Assembly: GCA_009746045.1 (NCBI GenBank)
Contig: RPFO01000084.1
Location: 1,010,176 to 1,074,175 of the forward strand
Length of the DNA: 64,000 bases
Direction of reading: 5' to 3'
Source: Mesostigma viride
Taxonomy: Eukaryota; Streptophyta; Mesostigmatophyceae; Mesostigmatales; Mesostigmataceae
This document shows positions 56,550-64,000 of this stretch, one piece after another. The translations under genes were made by a program, and so were the position numbers. The notes below the pieces were generated by a model. The model did not search any database. It was not told the origin of the DNA and saw nothing but the letters and a program-made list of their open reading frames with translations. The number at the start of each line of letters is the position of its first letter. The stretch's first letter is position 1.

Positions 56550-57690
56550 TGGGGTGGCAGAAGGGGCCTGCCAGGGCTTGTGGTCAACGTGGATGACCGC
56601 CCCCCTCCAGTATACCGGCTTCCCCCCTGCACGCTGCCGGAGCTGAAGGTAGGTCGGCCATAGCTCGCGTCGCCGCTGTTGCTGGGCCAGGGTCAAGTCG
56701 TCGTCCAGCGTGAAGCGAGTCTCCGAGAGCTTCTTGCGGCATTTAAGGAACGCCAGCTTGTCCGCCATGTACTTAAAGGTGAGGAGCACAGGTGCCGGGC
56801 CAACCTTACCCCGCGCGCGGGGAAGGCGGACAGCCGACATGTCCAGCTCACCAGTGAGTTGCATGGGGGCAAGAATGGCGCGCTTAAATGCCTCAAGGAG
56901 GCTCGTGGAGGTCTCACCTGCCGGCTGGTCGAAGTGCTTGACGATGACATTGTGGCTGCGCTTGTCGAGCTCGGCCGCCTCGCGAAGGTCGAGGCCGGGC
57001 TTGTTGCTTGAGTTGTGCCGTGATGGTGGAGGTGGTGGAGGTGGTGTGCTGCTTAAGCAAGTCCGCCCAGGTGGAGGGAGCATCGCCGGCCGGGCCAGCA
57101 GGCGCCGGCTGGGCGGCGATGTCCTTCACCGCTTGGGCGGTGAGGTCGGCGGTGTCATGCAAGCACTCAAGGGCGGTGGCGGTGGCTTGAAGGCGTTGGT
57201 CGAGGTCGAGGAGCTGGGCTGTGTGTGATGTCGGCAGTGGAGGCGGAAATGGCAGTGGAGGTGGAGGCGGCGGCGGTGGAAATGTGAGGAAGTTCAGTAG
57301 CCAGCGTGCCACCGATTGCTGCTACGTCGGCAGCAAGGGGGGTCACGTGCTGCTGAAAGGCTTCCGCGAGGATGGAACGGAGTGTGGGGGCGGAGATGGA
57401 TGGAGCCCAGATCTCGCCGTCGGAGCGCTGGAGAAGGGAGTTGAGGATGGCGTGCTGGAGTTCGGGGCGGGTGCACCCGGACAGCGGGATGGGGAGCCAT
57501 CGGCAGCCGTCCGGGAGGAGGAGGCGACGGTTGTCGTGGAGATGGAGGCACAGGTCGTAAAGCGAAGCGTAGTCCCCGAAGAAGATGCAGCGCATAGCAT
57601 CGGTCGAAGACGGGTTGGCCCAGTCGTAATCATCGACCTTGAAAGGCCGGGGCCGAAAGCTCGGTTCTGAGGGGCACAAACCCATAGATG
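56550..57690 (-). pseudogene. LINE ORF1 (nucleic-acid-binding gag-like protein), frameshifted
   Basis: Three overlapping minus-strand frames join into one protein. The first has DDYDWANPSSTDAMRCIFFG, then LHDNRRLLLPDGCRWLPIPL SGCTRPELQHAIL. The second is a helical Thr/Ala-rich middle (57312-56914). The third reads SHNVIVKHFDQPAGETSTSL, LLTFKYMADKLAFLKCRKKL and TLDDDLTLAQQQRRRELWPT (56544-57083). The last block is an RRM-like/CTD signature of LINE ORF1, which binds the element RNA. There are at least two frame changes, so it is inactive. A 3' LINE tail lies on each side in outward orientation (56048-56095 and 57690-57758). Confidence 0.65.
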
Positions 57691-58350
57691 CCCCTTTCTC
57701 AGGGATATGTGTTACATATGCTCCCAACGGAGCTATGATTTTAATTAATTAATTAATTAGTCCTTTTACAGCCATGCTACGTCCTGGCTATGCTCAGATT
57801 ACTTGCCCACGCACCTGTTATGATATCAAGGAGACAACCAGCGCAGGCCAGAAATCGGGAGAATCCGGACCATGGTAGCTCGAGCCTGCCGTTATCTTGT
57901 CCGCGTGTTCGAGTCGTTCAGGATGATGAAGATGAATGGTGATGGAAATGTGTATCCTTGTGCATTGAAATTATATATGGCTGGCTTACGTGTAGAGCGA
58001 CTAGATGACCTAGACGGTGGGGCCGGAAACAGCATGCTTGATCAGGGCGTGTGTTTCGAGCCTAACCTGTTATGATATGCTCACATGGGTCTTATTGCAC
58101 CCACAGATCTTGCCGGATCGTTTATCGGGTCCGATAGCAGCTGTGGCATGCCTCTGGCATGAAGGGGAAAGGGGGTCTCTGCCCTTCCTTCCTGTTGTGC
58201 ACACACAGGGATTAAAAGCACTTCGGTGCTCCGTGACTCCCCAACAGGAGCACGAGTTTAATTAATTAATCAATTAATCCCATGTTCCCCTCCCACGGAG
58301 GACTTATGCTCACGTGACGCAGTCACGTGTCTATTAACTAATTAATTAAT
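57690..58350 (+). repeat. LINE tails and dispersed repeat, no gene
   Basis: 57690-57758 is a plus-oriented tail (ATATGCTCCCAACGGAGC, then TTAATTAATT). 57830-58030 is an inverted copy of 23440-23650. 58072-58265 is an inverted copy of 22150-22070 joined directly to 21168-21060, that is, without the LINE inserted there. 58285-58350 repeats the CACGTGACGCAGTCACGTG hairpin tail. Confidence 0.7.
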
Positions 58351-58592
58351 TGCAATGTGGCTGTTTCTATGCAAAGTTTAGCCTCAATATTTATAACTTG
58401 AGCTAGCCACCTCTACAAATCACGCGGACTGAACAGGCTAACTCGACGTGGACGTAACTATTTGGCTGCAAATGTTCAGCGTCAGAAGATTTGTTTTGTG
58501 GCCATGCCTAGGTTGGGGGAATGCCCCCCCCCCCATTGGGCCTGAAGTGTGACCTTTTGGCTGGGCTGGGGGCACCTTTGGCGGGGCGCGCG

Positions 58593-58700
58593 AGTTGGCG
58601 CCAAAGTCATGGCGCCGGGTACCGAAGGTTGCCTACGGTCCACCTTAAGCATCGGTGCCATCGCAACTTAACGCGGTAATGACTCAGTTTGTAGGTGTCA
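58593..58700. mobile_element. MITE-like fragment
   Basis: Ends in CAACTTAACGCGGTAATGAC TCAG, matching the right end of 59165-59250 and (inverted) 52754-52780. The left end is degenerate. Confidence 0.4.
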
Positions 58701-59162
58701 GGCCATTTTTGGCCGCGCAGGAGGCCCCTTTTTGCCACGTCCGGACCTGGGCTATGTGGCTTTAGGCGGCAAAATGTATACGCAAGCTCCACTGGCGCGC
58801 AGACGCCCCCGCCTCCTGGCAATGATTGAAAAGCACGACTGAAACCTTGCAATCCCAATTAATTGTGCAGCCTGCGGACTGCGGTACATAGCATGCAGGG
58901 CGCACATGACGGCACATTTGTGGTATCAGTAAAACCCGGGCACTCACGCACTGTGTAGCTGGCCGGCTGCCGCACCCGCAGGCGGCGTGAATTGCGGCAG
59001 CCCACCTTTCTCGCAAAATCATGAGAAGATACCTGGTATGGAAAAACAGGAAAATGGACTTCGTGCGGCTTTGATCATGCTGCAGCTGAAATCGGGCTTG
59101 ACGAGAGCTGTTGAATGCCGTATAGAAGTCCGTGAGAGGAGGAGGGGGTGGGATGCTAGCCT

Positions 59163-59252
59163 AATTCTACCATTAAGTTGCGTTACCGCGTTTAAGTTGC
59201 GACGCCGAATTTCAGGCGTCGATCGCTACTTAACGCGGTAATGACTGTACTT
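59163..59252. mobile_element. Small Tc1/mariner-type MITE
   Basis: About 90 bp with inverted arms: TTAAGTTGCGTTACCGCGTT and, at the right, CTTAACGCGGTAATGACTG followed by TA. GCGACGCC...GGCGTCG forms an inner stem. Read from the right end it starts TA-CAGTCATTACCGCG, as typical of Tc1/mariner/pogo ends with TA duplications. No coding capacity. Confidence 0.55.
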
Positions 59253-60913
59253 TGAAAAATTCCCAAGGCGACCAAACAACGCGATAGAAAAGAAACCAGT
59301 GACCTAGACAGCAAGTAAAGCCTGAGAACAACACTACAGCAGAACGCAGACCGTCTCATTACAATGTATGGGAGGATGTCGTGCGCCATGTGATCAATTA
59401 CAATTAGCCTTAAACTGTAGTCTCAAGTTTGAAATTTAGCATTATGATCAAACAACAACATTATGAATCGCAGGTATACGTCAAGTAATTGTGTGGGCGT
59501 GCGCCCGATCTACCCAGTGGCATACAGCTGCAGGCACGCGACTGCCGTGCAATTGACGTATTCCAGCATGCACGCGCGAAGTTCGCCCTTCAGCGGAGCA
59601 TAACCCTTATTATTATGGTGATGCCTGCAAGCACCTGGACGAGCAACGAGCCACCATGGCTGACATGATGTTGATAATGGCTGACATGACGGCGGCGCCC
59701 ATAACTTCCGCTTGTGTGTGCCGATCCGTGCCGGATCACTTGCATCAGATCCGCCGTGACAGAATCACTGAATACGCTCATACATGCTTCAAAAACTTAA
59801 AGCTCAACATCGGCTAAACGTATCCTGGTTAAGCCTGGTTTTGGCATGACGACCTCTCGTCGACACGAAAATGATGGGCGCGGGATCCCGGCCAGCTAAA
59901 ATTACAGCAACTGGACCAGAAGGAAATGACAAAGCTTGCGGTTCAGGTCCTGATGCTCCATCTTCCCTACTGTGCTGTCATCCATTGGCATGCCTAGCGG
60001 AGTTAGAGCGCGAAACCTCTTCGACTCCGACCCGAGCGAATTACGTATCTATCATTCGGAAATCTAGTCTGAACTTCTCCTCATGCTAATGCTGTTGCCG
60101 ACTCATGGTCGAGTCGGGGTAAAATTGACAGAATGGGGTAAAATTGGCTCCAGAATTCTCAATTCTCAAATTCTCAGAGGGCGAGTCGCGTTGACTCTGC
60201 GTCACAAACTCACAATTTCGCAAGACCCCGGAAGTCGCCAATATTATGTATATATGCCACGCGCAACTCGCGCAACTCGTGTTTCTGCCATGGCACGCCA
60301 CGCGCCCGCGCCCTCCCTGGGTACCCTTGAGCCTGCTTTGCTGTACAGCCGTCAGCATGCGGGTGTGCACGACGTGTCGAATATGTGTTGTTGTTGTTGC
60401 TGCCCAGACAGCCCAGTGCCCAGGCCCACGCCGCACAATATGGGCACTTGGGCAGCAGAGATTTCTTGGAAACGGCCGAGGGCCAGTCGAATCAGTATGG
60501 GTATGTTGCGTTGCGCGGAGGCGGGTGTACGCCGGATGCCCTGTGGCAAGTACCCTAACTAGGTACCTATACGGGACACTGAACTGAACTGATGTCTGTG
60601 CCCGTGCTGACCGCGATTTTCCGCGTCAGCACAATCCCGATATGACGACGTTCCCTGCAAGCGGTCAGTCCTCAAAACGCTGTCTCGATTGCGACATTGG
60701 GAACAGGAAAATTCGACAACTGCAAGCAAAGCGCGTTCTTTTTTCTCCTTTGTTTCTACAGGAGTAAGCAAGTAAGCCAACCAGGCAATCGGAAATTATA
60801 GCGAGACTGGTAAGACAACTAGCGCGCGACGTTGAGTGAAGCGATCGTAAGTAAAGTTGCCAACAACAAGTGCCGCCGCGGCAAATTTATAGCTGCGGCC
60901 TTCTCGAAAAAGA
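59253..60913. other. Intergenic region upstream of the DUF3700 gene
   Basis: No supported gene. Short incidental frames only. The promoter and 5' UTR of the gene at 60914 must lie here. No clear TATA box. Confidence 0.4.
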
Positions 60914-63877
60914 ATGACTTTCCTTGCCGCTTTTGACAGGAATGTGGTGAGGGGCCCCCCGGCAATTGATTGCCATGGGCCAAGCGACGCCGAAGGCGTT
61001 GAATACAGTCTGCTAGCCCGAGAAATGGGTGCATCGGCGCGTATGCACGTGCATTGCATGTCCTCCTCCGTGAAACAAGCAGGCTTGGAACACCCAATCG
61101 TGGACCTGGAACTGAAAAGCCACGGCGGGGCGGCATTTGCCCTGGACAAAAAGGTGTTGAGCTGCACGTACGAATACCCTGGGTAAGTAGCCTCATGGTG
61201 CACCTGCAAATTTGGGTGAATTGTGACCTCAGGACAGCAGCAGTGAACCATATGTGCGAGGCGGGGCGGACTCATCAGTGAAATCACATTCACAGCATTC
61301 TGCAGTGGCCTGTGTCCCAAAAGTGTTTTCCAAGCTTTTGCAGCGCACCTCTTTAAAGACCAAGATGGGTGGGGGAAATGGTGAAACGTTCACGTTTTGG
61401 AGATTCCCGCAAGGCGGGTGGTACGATAGCCTGTGCGTTAGAAACGCATCGTCACCCTTTACCGTGCGTTTGTATCGGCTGCATTTTTTTCGGGGGGGGG
61501 TGTCCCTGAGGACAGTGTTTTTCTTTCTTGCACAGTATCCCACTTCAAAAGAGCCACAGCAGGACTGGCCTCTGAGAGGGCAGTGGCATTGTTGCTGGGA
61601 AGCGATGCGCTTTCTGGGTGCATGTTGGCACCTTTTCTTCTTTCCTTTTAGGATCCGGTACTACCCCAATGCCATCGAAGGGCTACAAATGCATGACTTG
61701 GATGTGGACTGTCTCATCGGGGTTGCCTCTCTTATGACTTGGTTGTCTGTCTGTCGAGCAAAGCAAAGTCTCCCACATCCCACACGGTTCTTTCCTTCTC
61801 CAAAATTCCTCCGCGCACACTTTCATCCCGCCAGCAATTGTACCACCCTGCCAGCGATTCTACCAGCCAGCCCAGCAGTTCTATCGTCTTGCCTCGTGCT
61901 AATTCTCGCTTTTCTTCTCCCCTTTCCTTTCCTTCCTCCCCCCCCCCCCCCCCCGGGTCCCCCCATTTCCCCAACCTTGAACCCGACCCCCCAACCCTCC
62001 TCCAACCCACCCACCCACCCACCCACCCACCCACCCACCCACCCACCCACCCACCCACGCCCACGTTTCCTGTGCTTTCTCCCCATCCCTCCCCCCCCAG
62101 CGATGGCCAGAAGGTGTCCGTGTACGTGATGGGCGCGGTGACCAACATCGATGAGATGGTCGAATTATACGCACTGGGGGCCGAGGGGGCCACCGAGCCG
62201 CCACCTGTCCGCGTGTCCGACACTGCGGAACTGCTCATGGCGCTGTACCTCAACGTGAGTGCTGCCTTGGTTGCGCGCGGTACAGCACCTACTAGGCTAA
62301 CCTGCTAAACTGGCCTTTCTCACGGGCACAGCACCTAGTGCGTGAGTGATGGGTCGTGATGTGAGGGGCCCAATGCAAGGAAAGGAACTGCAGGTTTCGC
62401 GTCCTGGTGGTGAACCTTTATCCGAATCCTTGGTCCATGCTTGTGCTGGCTGCTTGCTCCCGCAGGGCTTCAGTGATTCGGATGCCGACATGTCCCTGCA
62501 GCCCGCCACCTGCCTGGACGCGCTCCAGGTACGCGTCGTGTGCACAGGGTGTTGGATGGGCCGAATCTAGTGCGCCCTTGCCGGTAACGCTTTGGTTTCA
62601 TATATGCAACCCTTGACAGCTACGACATGGATTCCTGTAAGCACGCCTATCAAGCACTGCTAATGAGCTCAACAGATAAGTTTATTTGGTATCGCGCCTA
62701 ATGACCAGCGCTTGTTCTTATACGCATGAGTTAGGGGCGGTATTGGTCAACTAGGCCGCGACTTTGAGTCGATCGTAGCCTTTTCAGGTGCCGTTTTGTT
62801 GCTACAGGAAGCGTCAATGACGCACACCCTGCTGCTACGGGGAGGAAGATGCCGTGGCAGCGCTCACATGATTCTTGCATTTTTTTTTCGGCTGAGAAGC
62901 GTTGTGGAGGTGGAGGCTTGGGTGGAAGCCTCAGCCAGTTGGGGGATCCCGTTTGGAACGCCCCCCTGTTGCCCCCCTGTCATTGTGTGCATGGGGTGGC
63001 ACGGCCACCCTCGCCATGGCCCCTCTGTCAGTTGGGCTGACGCCGCATGCGCGCGCTGTTTTCTTGCACGCCTCTTGTTGACTTTCGTCTTTCTTGCCCC
63101 CCCCCCCCCCCCCCCCCCCCCCGCCACCAAACGCTTGTTTCCGCAGGGTGACTTTGCGTTCATGCTCTACGACGCCGCGCGCTCGTATGTGCTGGCGGCC
63201 CGCAGCGCGCAGCACCCGCAGCCCTTCTTCTGGGGCACCGCGCTCAGCGATGGTGAGCGATGGTCTCCCAGGACACTTGGGTTTCTCGTGTGCCTTGGCT
63301 CTAGCGTGCCTTGCTCTCGGGTGCCTCGGTCTCGGGTGCCTTGGCTGGAAGTGTCTAGCTCACGTCGTGCGCCGCGGCGGTCCCCCAGAACGCTGCTTTC
63401 ATGATGACCAAACCTTCCACGATGGCTTAAAATCCCACGGACGATTTAATTCTGCGATTGGCTCATGGATGAGCTGTTCTGCTCGCACTGCACACGTTTG
63501 GTGCGCGCACGAGTTGGGGGAAGGCATGCACCTGCCCGGTTTGCTGTGTGATATTTAGAGGGTTGTGGGAGGGGCGGAGACGTTGCCCTCTCTGTTCTTC
63601 CAGCCAGTCGTCTAAAAAAGTGTTTTTGTGAGAGTTGTCTGGTGTGCAAAGGCTCCCCTGCTCCCGCATTTCATCGCTCCCCCCCCTTCCCACTGCCCCC
63701 TTGTTTGGCCCCCTTGTTTCCATCCCCCCCCCCCCCCCCTCCCCCAGGCGCGATGCTCTTTTCCACGTCAGAGTCGGCGCTGGAGGAGTGTGGCCCCCAT
63801 GCGGCCGGCACGTTCGAGTTCCCGCAGGGATGCCTCTTTGAGAGCACCGAGGCCGACGACTTTGGCGCGCTCAAGTG
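60914..63877 (+). CDS. TSJT1/DUF3700 (aluminium-induced-like) protein, 3' incomplete
   Basis: Five exons in matching phase: 60914-61182, 62101-62254, 62466-62528, 63147-63252 and 63748-63877, with the gene continuing beyond the window. It starts MTFLAAFDRNVVRGPPA, close to the usual MLAVF start of the family. SCTYEYPG joins DGQKVSVYVMGAVTNIDEMV. Then come ALQGDFAFMLYDAARSYVLA, PFFWGTALSDGAMLFSTSES and TFEFPQGCLFES. These follow the order of DUF3700 proteins, which share the Ntn-hydrolase glutamine amidotransferase fold but lack the N-terminal catalytic Cys; here too residue 2 is Thr. Plant members are induced by stress or wounding and their biochemistry is unclear. Introns contain long C, CCCA and pyrimidine tracts. 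Confidence 0.85.
61995..62060 (+). repeat. (CCCA)n microsatellite in DUF3700 intron 1
   Basis: About 14 copies of CCCA/CCAC just upstream of the exon 2 acceptor, following a C run. It contributes to the polypyrimidine-like tract. Confidence 0.9.
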
Positions 63878-63894
63878 GTGCGTGCCTGATGGCA

Positions 63895-64000
63895 GTATTG
63901 TGTATGTGGTTGTATTTATGCCAGGCTTGTGTAAGTGGTTCTATTTATGCCAGGCTTGTGTATGTGGTTCTGTTGATGCCAGGCTTGTGTATGTGGTTGT
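63895..64000 (+). repeat. 33-bp tandem repeat at the right window edge
   Basis: At least three copies of GTATGTGGTTGTATTTATGC then CAGGCTTGT in the intron after exon 5 of the DUF3700 gene. It continues beyond the window. Confidence 0.85.

Noticed and set aside
60083-60562. A 159-residue plus-strand frame upstream of the DUF3700 gene
   Set aside because: No family resemblance, Cys run from a GTT repeat, and no sign of exon structure.

Overview
This window looks like nuclear DNA of a green alga or another member of the green lineage. Two multi-exon genes at its right side have plant-type identities: a RUS/DUF647 protein with a plastid-type N-terminus and a TSJT1/DUF3700 protein. Both use GT-AG introns with long C-rich tracts before the acceptors. 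I cannot name the species. Roughly two thirds of the window is repeats and transposable elements.

Layout. 1-86: 3' tail of a LINE. 285-1466: protein kinase (minus). 1560-1992: three hairpin-bearing tandem units. 1993-13980: a 12-kb DNA element with matching inverted termini flanked by GGTT. It carries a 2-oxoglutarate/Fe(II) dioxygenase-like gene, a pogo/CENP-B-type DDE transposase with a Tudor-like tail (minus), and a 1003-residue USP-type deubiquitinase-like protein (three exons). 14.4-16.5 kb: LINE tail, a 561-bp palindrome and a triple foldback array. 16576-17586: MYND zinc-finger protein (minus). 18.2-23.8 kb: fragments of two LINE types (APE-type and RLE-type). 24333-27191: a complete piggyBac-type element with TTAA duplication whose transposase has lost its catalytic core. 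27.2-28.7 kb: LINE reverse transcriptase fragment. 29.1-36.7 kb: very long, low-complexity minus-strand exons of unknown function. 38360-47133: complete nine-exon RUS gene (519 aa). 49.1-58.3 kb: a nearly full-length but broken APE-LINE, an RLE-LINE terminus, LINE ORF1 copies, foldbacks and LINE tails. 60914-63877: DUF3700 gene, running off the right end.

The host genes (kinase, MYND protein, RUS, DUF3700, possibly the long disordered gene) show no operon-like relation. The most coherent functional unit is the 1993-13980 element: a transposase, an oxygenase that might act on nucleic acid or protein, and a deubiquitinase, bounded by shared palindrome-rich ends. That combination is the best candidate for something not yet described.

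Several genes (the element transposase, the piggyBac derivative, the long disordered gene) change reading frame, often at long homopolymer runs, so assembly or sequencing indels must be separated from true decay.
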